Below, in pieces: positions 1 through 7,579 of a stretch of DNA of 64,000 nt. This DNA is from Vicinamibacterales bacterium. Lineage in GTDB: Bacteria; Acidobacteriota; Vicinamibacteria; Vicinamibacterales; SCN-69-37. Under the pieces are notes generated by a model that did no database searches, had not been told where the DNA came from, and worked only from the letters and a program-made list of their open reading frames with translations. Numbering within the stretch: the stretch's first letter is position 1; each line of letters begins with the position of its first letter. The DNA lies in contig JAURFE010000002.1 in NCBI GenBank assembly GCA_030827135.1, forward strand, positions 62,001 through 126,000, read 5' to 3'. A program made the position numbers and the translations under genes.

Positions 1-305
1 GCCTTGTAAATCAGGCTCTCCATCGGTTTGTGGGCGACCACCGCTTTCCCGTTGCGGCCGCCCTGCTGGAGCCCTTCTTCGGTGCGCAGGTCAAGGCCGC
101 CCTCTTTCGCGGGGCCGTGACACTCGAGGCAGCTCTTCTTGAAGATGTCGTAGACGTCTCTGGCGAGCTGGTCGGCGCTTCGGGGATCCTGCCCGAGGGC
201 CAGGTCCTGGGGCGCGCCCGCCCGCACGGCGATCGCTGCGCTCCACACCAGCGCCACTGCGACACCGCTGACGACACTCCTCCGGCCGAACATCCGTGGA
301 CCCAT
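1..305 (-). CDS. PSCyt1-type c-type cytochrome, N-terminal part (cut by window edge)
   Basis: The first 101 residues of a leftward gene are present. It opens with a twin-Arg/Sec-like signal (MGPRMFGRRSVVSG then a hydrophobic stretch ending near AVRAGA). A single heme-binding motif CLECH follows about 60 residues in, then a GGLDLRTEEGLQQGG stretch. That layout matches the planctomycete cytochrome C (PSCyt1) domain, which usually precedes PSD1/DUF1553 domains in large periplasmic proteins; the downstream part is outside the window. The ATG is supported by a GAGGAG Shine-Dalgarno about 4 nt upstream. It is divergent from the next cytochrome gene, so the two may share a promoter region. The role is presumably periplasmic electron transfer; the substrate is unknown. 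Confidence 0.75.
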   Translation of the reverse strand, partial: MGPRMFGRRSVVSGVAVALVWSAAIAVRAGAPQDLALGQDPRSADQLARDVYDIFKKSCLECHGPAKEGGLDLRTEEGLQQGGRNGKAVVAHKPMESLIYK

Positions 306-389
306 CAAACTCCTCTGTACGAATTGCGGGGATTTTACCCGGTCCAAGGGGCCAGGGTCCAGGGTCTCGAGTGCGATATCTTCTTGGGC

Positions 390-833
390 ATGCGAATGAC
401 TGCACACCTCCTGGTATTCGGCAGCGCGTTGGTCTGCGCGGCCACCCTCACCACCCGCGCCACCGGCGCCACCGACGCGCCCATGCGCCAGACGGCGCCG
501 CGCTGGACGATTCCCGCGACGGCGGCGGAGGAAAAGAACCCGCTGCCCGTGAATGCCGCGACCCTCGCCGGGGGCAAACGGTTGTATGACCAGAAGTGCC
601 AGAACTGTCACGGCGCGGCCGGCAAGGGCGACGGCCCGGACGCCGACACCAAATACGCCGACACGATGGACCTGACGCAGGCCGCGCGCGCGGCCCGCAA
701 CTCGGACGGCCAGGTCTTCTACAAGATCTGGAACGGCCGGCTGAATCCGAAGATGCCGGCCCAGTCGGCCGACATGACACGCGATCAGGTGTGGGCGGTC
801 GTGGCCTACGTCCAGAGTCTCCGACAAAAATAG
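390..833 (+). CDS. small c-type cytochrome
   Basis: A 147-residue monoheme cytochrome c. An N-terminal signal peptide (MRMTAHLLVFGSALVCAATL) targets it to the periplasm. The heme site is CQNCH around residue 70, followed by a GAAGKGDGP stretch. The likely axial Met lies in NPKMPAQSADMT, before the C-terminal helix VWAVVAYVQSLR. This is the standard class I cytochrome c order. ATG 390 or ATG 396 could be the start; the longer upstream reading frame has no signal-like sequence and was dropped. The stop codon TAG overlaps the GTG of the following SRPBCC gene by one base, so the two are probably cotranscribed. The electron partner is not shown by the context. Confidence 0.85.
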   Translation: MRMTAHLLVFGSALVCAATLTTRATGATDAPMRQTAPRWTIPATAAEEKNPLPVNAATLAGGKRLYDQKCQNCHGAAGKGDGPDADTKYADTMDLTQAARAARNSDGQVFYKIWNGRLNPKMPAQSADMTRDQVWAVVAYVQSLRQK

Positions 834-1369
834 TGGCGACGCCACCACACGATCCCGCAGGGCGGTTCGAGCAAAGCCTGTTCATCAACGCCAGACCGGC
901 GGCGGTGTTTGCGTGTTTCTTCGATCACGCCGCGCTGAAGGTGTGGTGGCAGGCGCTGCACGCGGTGGTCACGCCAGTGCCGTTCGGCGTGTTCGCCGTG
1001 CAGTGGACGCAGACACCGTATCGCGACGAACTGCTCGGCCCGCTGGGCGGTGTGTTTCACGGCACCGTCGTCGACGTGCGGCCCGGGCAGCAGCTTCTGG
1101 TCGCCGATTGCTGGTGGATTCCGCCTGAAGGTGATGCGCTCGGCCCGATGGCGCTGCACGTCAGTTGCCAGCCGGAAGGTGAGGGCTGCCGGTTGACCGT
1201 CCGGCAGGACGGGTATGAGCCGTCACCGCGCTGGCGCCGCTACTACGCGGTCGTCTCGCGCGGCTGGCAGCTCTCACTCACAGCACTGCGTCGCCACTGT
1301 GAGTCCGGCGAGGCATCACCCCCAGCAGCCGCGCCGCCAGGATCGCCAGCGGTGCCGCCAGGAAGCTGA
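833..1369 (+). CDS. SRPBCC (START-like) domain protein
   Basis: A 178-residue protein with the AHSA1/SRPBCC pattern: an FEQSLFINARPAAVFACFFDHAALKVWW start, a GGVFHGTVVDVRPGQQL core, and a C-terminal helix with WRRYYAVVSRGW. The fold forms a hydrophobic ligand pocket, but no ligand can be named from sequence. The GTG start overlaps the stop of the upstream cytochrome gene. The last 30 residues (rich in Ala, Pro and Ser) lie antisense over the 3' end of nhaA, a 92-bp convergent overlap; this tail may be non-conserved read-through. No catalytic motif is visible. Confidence 0.75.
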   Translation: MATPPHDPAGRFEQSLFINARPAAVFACFFDHAALKVWWQALHAVVTPVPFGVFAVQWTQTPYRDELLGPLGGVFHGTVVDVRPGQQLLVADCWWIPPEGDALGPMALHVSCQPEGEGCRLTVRQDGYEPSPRWRRYYAVVSRGWQLSLTALRRHCESGEASPPAAAPPGSPAVPPGS

Positions 1370-2447
1370 GCAGCGCGCCCATCTTCGCCTCCTCAAGGTG
1401 GATGTTGCCCACCGGGAAGGCCGCCGTTGTGAAGAACAACGCGACGGTGAAGCCGATGCCCGCAGCGAGTCCCACCACCAGCATCACCGACAGCGTGAGT
1501 TCCTTCGCGCGCGTAAATCCGATCAGTCCGGCGAGCACGGCAAAGCCCACGATGCCGACAGGCTTGCCGATGACGAGGCTGCCCAGCACGAGCCACGTCA
1601 CCTCACCCAGCGACGACAACATCACGCCGGCGTTGACGAGACCAAAGGCGAACAGGACGACCTGCACCGGAAACTTCCACCAGTGCTCGAACTCGTTCAT
1701 GGTGTCGTGACGTTTGGATTCGTCATCCGCGAACACGCCGAGATCATCCTTGGCGTGCGGCATGAACGGGACCACCGCGACAAGCGCCAGCGCCGGATGC
1801 AGGCCGCCGACGTACAGGCCAATCCACGACATGACGCCGGGCCCGAGCAGGTAGAACCAGAAGTTGGACACGCGCTGTTTCCGCATGAACCACCCCAGCG
1901 CGATCGCGCCGGCCATCCACATCGCCAGCTCGCCAAATGCGAGCGGTCCGCTCGGATAGAACACCGCCAGAATCACCAGTCCCATGGCGTCGTCGGCAAT
2001 CGCCAGCAGCAGCAGGAAGGGGATCGCGGGATGTCCCGCGGGAAAGATCACCCGTGCGACCATGTAGGAGAACGCGATGTCGGTCGCGCAGGGAATGGCC
2101 CAGCCGCGGATGACGGACAGATCGCCGACGACGTAGGCGGAAAGCACGTAGATGCCCGCAGGGACGGCCATCCCGCCCACGGCGGCCAGCACGGGTACGG
2201 CCGCCTGCCGCGGAGAGGACAACGGTCCCCCCGGCAACGTGGCTTCGACCACTTCCTTCGCCGCCAACGCGAAGAAGAACACCATGCCGATGTCGTTGAC
2301 GACAAAGTGCACGGAGTGCGCGAAGTGTTCGTACGCGGCGTGGTTCAGGTTGGCCCAGACCAGCGCGATGATGGTGCCGGCGATCAACAGCAGGGAATTG
2401 TCGAGAATGAACCGCAGCACTCCGGGCGCCTTCGTCGTGTGTGCCAT
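1278..2447 (-). CDS. nhaA: Na+/H+ antiporter NhaA
   Basis: A 389-residue inner-membrane antiporter that exchanges Na+ for protons and so controls pH and sodium. About 12 hydrophobic segments are visible. The ion-binding signature is present: ATDIAFSY with D123 (equivalent to E. coli D133), and LLLAIADDAMG with D152-D153 (equivalent to D163-D164). Length is close to the family's usual 380-400. The start codon lies 3 bp after the stop of pyruvate kinase, so pyk-nhaA looks like an operon. The 3' end overlaps the convergent SRPBCC gene by 92 bp. Confidence 0.95.
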   Translation of the reverse strand: MAHTTKAPGVLRFILDNSLLLIAGTIIALVWANLNHAAYEHFAHSVHFVVNDIGMVFFFALAAKEVVEATLPGGPLSSPRQAAVPVLAAVGGMAVPAGIYVLSAYVVGDLSVIRGWAIPCATDIAFSYMVARVIFPAGHPAIPFLLLLAIADDAMGLVILAVFYPSGPLAFGELAMWMAGAIALGWFMRKQRVSNFWFYLLGPGVMSWIGLYVGGLHPALALVAVVPFMPHAKDDLGVFADDESKRHDTMNEFEHWWKFPVQVVLFAFGLVNAGVMLSSLGEVTWLVLGSLVIGKPVGIVGFAVLAGLIGFTRAKELTLSVMLVVGLAAGIGFTVALFFTTAAFPVGNIHLEEAKMGALLSFLAAPLAILAARLLGVMPRRTHSGDAVL

Positions 2448-2450
2448 GTC

Positions 2451-3860
2451 CTACATCTGCTCCACGGTGAGATAGTTGCTGGCGTCGCGCCCAAGCGACG
2501 TGTGCATTGCGACAAACACGACGGTACTGCCGGCGGGCACCAGGGCGCGCGCCGCAAGGGTCTCGCGTACGGCGGCGAGCGTCGCCGCCTCGGTCACAAT
2601 CGCGGTGACACCCCAGACCAGTCCCAGTCTGGCGGCGGTCTGTGGACTGGCCGTCGCGGCAATGATGCGCGCCGACGGTCGCAGGGCTGACAAGACCCGC
2701 GGCGTCATGCCGGCTTTCGTGACGGCGATGATCGCGGACGCGCCGGCGCGCGCGGCCAGCGCGACCGCCGCTTCACACAGCGCCAGGCCGTGCCGCGTCG
2801 CGCGCACGTCGTCGGCCGGCAGGCGGGGGGGCTGGCCGTCGCGTGCGAGCGCGCGTTCGGCCTCTTGGATGATGGCGGCGAGTGTGGCCACCGTCCGTAC
2901 GGGGTGCTGCCCCACCGCCGTTTCGCCCGACAACATGATCGCGTCCGCGCCTTCGTCGACTGCATGCGCGGCGTCCGTCACTTCCGCGCGCGTCGGCCGC
3001 AGCGCGGTACGCATGGACTCCAGGACTTCGGTGGCGACAATCACAGGAACGCCGCGCCGCCGGGCTTCGCGAATGACCAGTTTCTGGACGGCGGGCACGG
3101 TCTCCAGGGGCAGTTCGATGCCGAGGTCGCCGCGCGCGACCATGATGCCGTCGCTGACCTCCACGATCTCCCGGATGCGCTCCACCGCGAGCGGGCGTTC
3201 AATCTTCGCGATGATCGGCAGTCCGGGAGCGCCGGCCACCCGCGCGGCCTCGCGCGCCGCGAGCACATCCTCCGGCGTCTGCACGAAACTCAGGGCCACC
3301 GTGTCGACGCCCATCGCGATCCCCGCGCGCAGGTCGTCGTAATCCTTGGCGGTCATCGCCGGGGTATGCACCGCGCCGCCGGGGACGTGGATGCCCTTGC
3401 GGCTGTCGAGCACGCCGCCGGCAATCACGCGGGTGGTCAGGACGCCCGGCGTCACATCGGTCACGGCGACTTCCAGGCGCCCGTCATCGATGAGCAGCCG
3501 CTGGCCCGGCGCCACCGAGGTGAACAGCGGCGCAAAGGTGCATCCCACCACGCCCGGCTCATCCGGCGTCTCCCCGAACACGAGTCGCAGGGTGTCGTTG
3601 GTGTGCAGCACGAGGGGCTGCGGGAGTCGTCCGGTCCGGATCTTCGGACCCCCGAGGTCCTGAAGCACGGTGATGACGCGTCCGAGTCGGGCGGCTTCCG
3701 CTCTGGCCATGGCACAGGAGGCGGCGTGAACGTCGGCGGCACCATGTGAGAAGTTCAGGCGCACCACATCGGCGCCCGCGAGGATGACCTCACCGATGGT
3801 CGCGGGATCGGAGGTGGCCGGACCCAGCGTCGCCAGAATTCTCGTTCGTCTCGTCGTCAC
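2451..3860 (-). CDS. pyk: pyruvate kinase
   Basis: 469 residues; converts phosphoenolpyruvate and ADP to pyruvate and ATP, the last step of glycolysis. Visible family motifs are RRTRILATLGPAT at the N terminus, RLNFSHG, the PK signature IIAKIERP, MVARGDLGIELP and IMLSGETAVGQHPV. The usual TQMLESM is TEVLESM here, a mild departure next to the active site. I chose GTG 3860 because it places the ATLGPAT motif at the normal distance from the N terminus; a TTG at 3902 would add 14 atypical residues. It is followed directly by nhaA. Confidence 0.93.
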   Translation of the reverse strand: MTTRRTRILATLGPATSDPATIGEVILAGADVVRLNFSHGAADVHAASCAMARAEAARLGRVITVLQDLGGPKIRTGRLPQPLVLHTNDTLRLVFGETPDEPGVVGCTFAPLFTSVAPGQRLLIDDGRLEVAVTDVTPGVLTTRVIAGGVLDSRKGIHVPGGAVHTPAMTAKDYDDLRAGIAMGVDTVALSFVQTPEDVLAAREAARVAGAPGLPIIAKIERPLAVERIREIVEVSDGIMVARGDLGIELPLETVPAVQKLVIREARRRGVPVIVATEVLESMRTALRPTRAEVTDAAHAVDEGADAIMLSGETAVGQHPVRTVATLAAIIQEAERALARDGQPPRLPADDVRATRHGLALCEAAVALAARAGASAIIAVTKAGMTPRVLSALRPSARIIAATASPQTAARLGLVWGVTAIVTEAATLAAVRETLAARALVPAGSTVVFVAMHTSLGRDASNYLTVEQM

Positions 3861-3875
3861 GGATGCTGCATCAGC

Positions 3876-3881
3876 GTACAA
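3876..3881 (+). promoter_or_regulatory. -10-like hexamer for the DsbA-like gene
   Basis: TACAAT lies 53 nt before the GTG start of the thioredoxin-fold gene, inside the 74-bp divergent gap with pyk. No clear -35 was found at 16-18 bp, so this is only a suggestion. Confidence 0.3.
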
Positions 3882-3934
3882 TCTCCATTCGATCACGGGC
3901 AAGAAAAACCCGTCCCCTCTCAGGAGTGCATCGC

Positions 3935-4657
3935 GTGATACGACGTCTGTTCGGACTCACTCTCGCCGGTCTCGTGGTGATGGCGGCGCCGGCGTGCGCC
4001 CAATCGTCGGAGGTGGAAGCGCTGCGACGCGAGATCGCCGATTTGCGGGAAGACCTCGCCAGCCTGCGCGCGAGTCTCGGCCGGGCGCGGCCGGTGATCG
4101 ATCTCGCCGTCGGCCACCAGAAGGGCAACGCCGAGGCGCGCGTCGCCCTCATCGAATACTCCGACTACGAATGCCCCTTCTGCATCCGGCATTCCCGCGA
4201 GACGATGCCGCTGATCGAGAAGAACTACATTGCCACGGGGAAGATCCTCTACGGCTTCCGCGACTTCCCCATCGATCAGCTCCACCCGCAGGCAATTCGC
4301 GCGCATGAAGCGGCCCAGTGCGCGGGCGATCAGGACAAGTACTGGGAGATGCACGCGCGGTCGTTTGGCCAGCCGTCGCAGCACACGCCGGAAGCCCTCG
4401 AACGCACCGCCACCGAGGTCGGGCTCGACATGGGCGCGTTCCGTGCCTGTCTGGCCAGCGGCAAACCCACGTCCGCGATTCGCGCCTCGGTCGACCAGGC
4501 CAACAGCTTCGGTGCCAACGGCACGCCGGCCTTCTTCATCGGCATCATCGATCCCGAGACCCGGAGCGTCCGCATCACGCGTGCCATCACCGGCGCCGTG
4601 CCGTTCGCCCAGTTCGCACAGGCGCTGGAAGCCGCGCTCGCGCAGGCGAACAAATAG
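3935..4657 (+). CDS. DsbA/DsbG-family periplasmic thioredoxin
   Basis: 240 residues. It begins with a Sec signal peptide (VIRRLFGLTLAGLVVMAAPACA), then a short coiled coil (about residues 25-50, heptads of Leu/Val/Arg/Glu), then a thioredoxin fold with the redox motif CPFC at C80-C83. The cis-Pro region is NGTPAFFIG. The arrangement matches periplasmic DsbA/DsbG-like oxidoreductases that carry an N-terminal dimerising helix. The GTG start is fixed by a CAGGAG ribosome-binding site 8 nt upstream. Oxidase or isomerase activity cannot be told apart from sequence, and no DsbB/DsbD partner is adjacent. Confidence 0.88.
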   Translation: MIRRLFGLTLAGLVVMAAPACAQSSEVEALRREIADLREDLASLRASLGRARPVIDLAVGHQKGNAEARVALIEYSDYECPFCIRHSRETMPLIEKNYIATGKILYGFRDFPIDQLHPQAIRAHEAAQCAGDQDKYWEMHARSFGQPSQHTPEALERTATEVGLDMGAFRACLASGKPTSAIRASVDQANSFGANGTPAFFIGIIDPETRSVRITRAITGAVPFAQFAQALEAALAQANK

Positions 4658-4676
4658 CCGTCCGCCGTCCGGAATC

Positions 4677-4739
4677 GTAGGGCGCGCCGGGGTTGAGCGC
4701 GCCAGCACGGCCCGCTGCAACCCAGCGGGCCCTGCGTAC
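4677..4739. repeat. pair of inverted palindromic repeat elements
   Basis: Two small hairpin elements face each other in the 85-bp gap between convergent genes. The first (4677-4703) is GTAGGG plus a 7-bp stem GGCGCGC/GCGCGCC enclosing the loop CGGGGTTGA. The second (4709-4739) reads on the minus strand with tag GCAGGG, a 9-bp perfect stem GGCCCGCTG/CAGCGGGCC and a loop containing GGTTG. They belong to the same family as copies at 15518-15544 and 57082-57291. They could act as a bidirectional transcription barrier, but no U-tract follows. Confidence 0.75.
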
Positions 4740-4742
4740 GGG

Positions 4743-5846
4743 TTACCCCCAGGGATCAACAAGCGCCTTCGGGATCACGAGTGATTCGGCGATCCGAAGC
4801 GCGTCGTTGATCTGACCGAGGCCGAAGGTCTGGGCACCGATGAGGTGCCACGGCACGTCGTGCTGGTAGCGCTCCAGCACTTGCAACGCGCGCAGGAAGT
4901 GGCCCACCTCGCTTCCCCAGCATCCGCGAATGTCCAGATGTTTGCGATTGATGTGCTCGTGCGCGTTGATCCGGCTGTCGCCGGCGTTGGTGTAGTGCCC
5001 TGCGATCACGTACGCCCCGCCGTTCCTGGCAAGACGCACGCCTTCCTCAAACGCGAGCGCGGATCCCGCCGCTTCGATGACGACGTCCGCTCCGAGCCCT
5101 CCTGTGAGGGCGAGCACCTGCGCCAGTCGGTCGTCGGGTGTCGTCGCCGCGAGGTCAATCACGACGTCGGCCCCCATCCGTGCGGAGAGATCGAGCCGCG
5201 ACGCGGGCCCCCCAATCACGATCACCTGGCCCGCACCCGCCTTGCGCGCCAGCGCCGCCGCACTCATGCCGACCGCCCCGGCGCCCTGCACCACCACGGT
5301 GTCGCCCAGTGCAATACGGGACCGCTCGATGATGTGCACCGCCGTGAGCAGGCCGCACCCGCCCCCGATGTACGCGTCAAACGACACGGCGTCGGGCAAC
5401 CTGGCGACGATGACCCCGGGTTCGAGGTAGACCTTCTGCGCCCAGCCGCCGAACAGGCCCTCGGTCGCGGAGTCCGTGATGCCGTACACGCGGCGCGAGG
5501 GGCACCGGGTGGGCGTGCGATGGGCGGTGCACGCCAGGCATTTGCCGCACGTCCGGTGGACGTCAAAAAATGCCAGGCGGTCGCCTTCCCGCAGTGGCCG
5601 GCCCTCGACGTCGGTCAGCGGCCCGCGCGCCTTGTCCAGGATGCCGGTCGTGACGTGTCCGGGAATGATGGGATACGGGACGCCCGACAGCCGGCCGTGC
5701 CACAGGTGCACATCCGTGCCGCACACCTCGGATCGCGCCGTGCGGAGCAGCGCCGCGCCGACCGGGAGGTCCGGCTCGGGAAATTCGCGGATTTCCACCG
5801 GTACGTTGGGCGCCGGCATGACGGCAGCAAGCACGGGTTCTGGCAT
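4743..5846 (-). CDS. zinc-dependent medium-chain alcohol dehydrogenase
   Basis: 367 residues of the MDR superfamily: an NAD(P)-dependent alcohol or polyol dehydrogenase. The catalytic zinc Cys is C42 in VCGTDVHLWHG. The structural zinc site is complete (C100, C103, C106, C115). The Rossmann motif is GAGAVGMSAAALA. In the usual GHE motif the Glu is replaced (GHVTTG, H64), which is uncommon for catalytic zinc enzymes. Substrate is not assignable. It is divergent from the amidase gene, with only 18 bp between start codons; each strand carries a -10-like word there (TAAAGT, 7 nt before this ATG). Confidence 0.85.
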   Translation of the reverse strand: MPEPVLAAVMPAPNVPVEIREFPEPDLPVGAALLRTARSEVCGTDVHLWHGRLSGVPYPIIPGHVTTGILDKARGPLTDVEGRPLREGDRLAFFDVHRTCGKCLACTAHRTPTRCPSRRVYGITDSATEGLFGGWAQKVYLEPGVIVARLPDAVSFDAYIGGGCGLLTAVHIIERSRIALGDTVVVQGAGAVGMSAAALARKAGAGQVIVIGGPASRLDLSARMGADVVIDLAATTPDDRLAQVLALTGGLGADVVIEAAGSALAFEEGVRLARNGGAYVIAGHYTNAGDSRINAHEHINRKHLDIRGCWGSEVGHFLRALQVLERYQHDVPWHLIGAQTFGLGQINDALRIAESLVIPKALVDPWG

Positions 5847-5850
5847 CCGG

Positions 5851-5856
5851 TAGACT
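5851..5856 (+). promoter_or_regulatory. -10-like hexamer close to the amidase start
   Basis: TAGACT ends 8 nt before the amidase ATG. A transcript from it would start at or next to the start codon, so translation would be leaderless or nearly so. Confidence 0.3.
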
Positions 5857-5864
5857 TTATCGCG

Positions 5865-7199
5865 ATGTCGTCACCCACGACCCTTGTTGATGCCGCCGCG
5901 GCGCTCCGATCCGGCCGTCTGACCGCCGTGGAACTGCTGGAGCGGACACTCAAGGCGATCCGTCAGCACGACGCGCCTTCACACGCGTTCATCCGCGTTG
6001 ATGCCGACACCGCCAGGCTCGCGGCGCGTACGGCGGACGAGGAGCTGGCGGACGGTCACGACCGCGGCCCGCTCCACGGCCTGCCGGTGTCGCTGAAGGA
6101 TTTGATCGACGTCGCCGGCCAGCCCACCACCGCCGCCTCACGTGTGCTCGCCGACAACGTCGCCGGGCGGAACGCCGCTGTCACGGACCGGCTCCAGGCG
6201 GCCGGTGCCGTGCTGATCGGCAAGACCAACCTGCATGAGTTCGCGCTCGGCACCACGTCGGAAGACACGGCCTACGGCAAAGTGCTCAATCCCCGCGACC
6301 TCACCCGGTCAGCCGGCGGCTCGTCGGGCGGCTCCGCCGTGGCCGTCGCCACCGGGATGGGACTGGCGTCGGTCGGCACCGACACGGGAGGATCCGTCCG
6401 TATTCCCGCCGCCGCCTGCGGGGTCGTCGGCCTGAAACCGTCGTACGACGAAGTCCCGGCGGCCGGCGTCATTCCACTGAGTCTCACCCTCGACCACGTC
6501 GGCCCGCTGACCCGCACCGTCCAGGACGCCGCCTGGATGTGGTCCACGCTGGCGAATCGCCCCACCCACACGGTGGCCCCGGTGGCGCTCGGCGGGCTGC
6601 GCCTGGCGATCCTCGGCGGCTACTTCGCCGCGCCGCTCGACGAGGACGTGCGTCACGCGTTCACACGCGCCACGGACGCGCTCGCGCGCGCCGGTGTGCG
6701 GCTGGAGGCGCGCGAATTCGCCGACGCCGCCCTCATCGCCGAAACCTACGTCAACATCGTGCTCCCGGAAGGCGCGTCCTGCCACGCGCAGTGGCTCGAC
6801 AGCCGCGCAGACCTCTACAGCCCGGCCGTGCGCGATCGGTTCCGCGCGGGGCGCGACATCACGGCCGTCGCCTACATCGCGGCCCGGCAGCAGCGCATTC
6901 ACATGCGCCAGGCCGTGGAGGCCCTGCTCGACTCGGTGGACGCCCTCATCCTCCCGACATTGCCCATCGTCGCTCCGTCCACCGGCGTAGCCGACATCAC
7001 GATCGACGACGTGACGATGCCGGTGCGCGCGGCGATGCTCAAACACACCCAACTGTTCAATATCACCGGCCACCCTGCCATCTCGTTGCCGATCGCCACG
7101 CCTGGACTGCCCGTGGGATTGCAGCTGGTTGGTGCGCGTGGCCAGACACCGCGGCTGCTCGACGTGGCCGCCGCCATCGAATCGCTGGTATGCCGATAA
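5865..7199 (+). CDS. amidase-signature family hydrolase (GatA-like)
   Basis: 444 residues with the amidase-signature Ser-cisSer-Lys triad: K78 in SLKDLIDV, the Ser pair in AGGSSGGS (S153/S154) and nucleophile S177 in GTDTGGSVR. The fold and motif spacing resemble GatA of the Glu-tRNA(Gln) amidotransferase, but no gatB or gatC is adjacent, and many stand-alone amidases share these motifs. I therefore call it a general amidase. ATG 5865 is chosen because homology starts at once and the longer upstream frame runs antisense through the dehydrogenase. It overlaps the rhodanese gene by 10 bp, indicating cotranscription. Confidence 0.88.
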   Translation: MSSPTTLVDAAAALRSGRLTAVELLERTLKAIRQHDAPSHAFIRVDADTARLAARTADEELADGHDRGPLHGLPVSLKDLIDVAGQPTTAASRVLADNVAGRNAAVTDRLQAAGAVLIGKTNLHEFALGTTSEDTAYGKVLNPRDLTRSAGGSSGGSAVAVATGMGLASVGTDTGGSVRIPAAACGVVGLKPSYDEVPAAGVIPLSLTLDHVGPLTRTVQDAAWMWSTLANRPTHTVAPVALGGLRLAILGGYFAAPLDEDVRHAFTRATDALARAGVRLEAREFADAALIAETYVNIVLPEGASCHAQWLDSRADLYSPAVRDRFRAGRDITAVAYIAARQQRIHMRQAVEALLDSVDALILPTLPIVAPSTGVADITIDDVTMPVRAAMLKHTQLFNITGHPAISLPIATPGLPVGLQLVGARGQTPRLLDVAAAIESLVCR

Positions 7200-7579
7200 T
7201 CGCTTTGTCCGTCACAGACGCCCACGCCGCGTGTACTAACGGCGCCACACTTGTGGACGTCCGGTCCACACCCGAGTTTGATCCCGGCCACCCGGCCGGC
7301 GCGCTCAACGTGCCGCTGCTGGAGCCGGACGAAGACACCGGCGTGATGCTGCCAAACCCGGACTTTGTCCGCGTGATGCAGGCCAACTTCCCTCCCGACA
7401 CGCCGCTCGTCATCAGCTGCCAGACCGGCGGCCGCTCCGCACGCGCGTCACAGATGCTCGAAGCCTTCGGCTATACCAACGTCTCAAACGTGACGGGAGG
7501 ATTTGCGGCGTGGCACCAGGCGGGCCTCCCTACAGCGCAAGGCGACGGCTACAGCGATTTGCGCGATCGCTGTTCATGA
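7190..7579 (+). CDS. rhodanese-like domain protein
   Basis: A single rhodanese domain of 129 residues without a signal peptide, so cytoplasmic. The conserved VDVRSTPEFDPGHPAGALNVP block is present and the active-site loop is CQTGGRS with C77 as the likely sulfur carrier. Single-domain rhodaneses of this size act as sulfurtransferases or persulfide carriers. The gene starts inside the end of the amidase gene and its TGA overlaps the ATG of the next gene, so the three form a translationally coupled unit. The connection between them is not obvious. Confidence 0.88.
   Translation: MPIIALSVTDAHAACTNGATLVDVRSTPEFDPGHPAGALNVPLLEPDEDTGVMLPNPDFVRVMQANFPPDTPLVISCQTGGRSARASQMLEAFGYTNVSNVTGGFAAWHQAGLPTAQGDGYSDLRDRCS

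Noticed and set aside
5865-7199. Calling the amidase GatA of the tRNA amidotransferase
   Set aside because: The catalytic triad is shared by all amidase-signature enzymes, and no gatB or gatC lies nearby.
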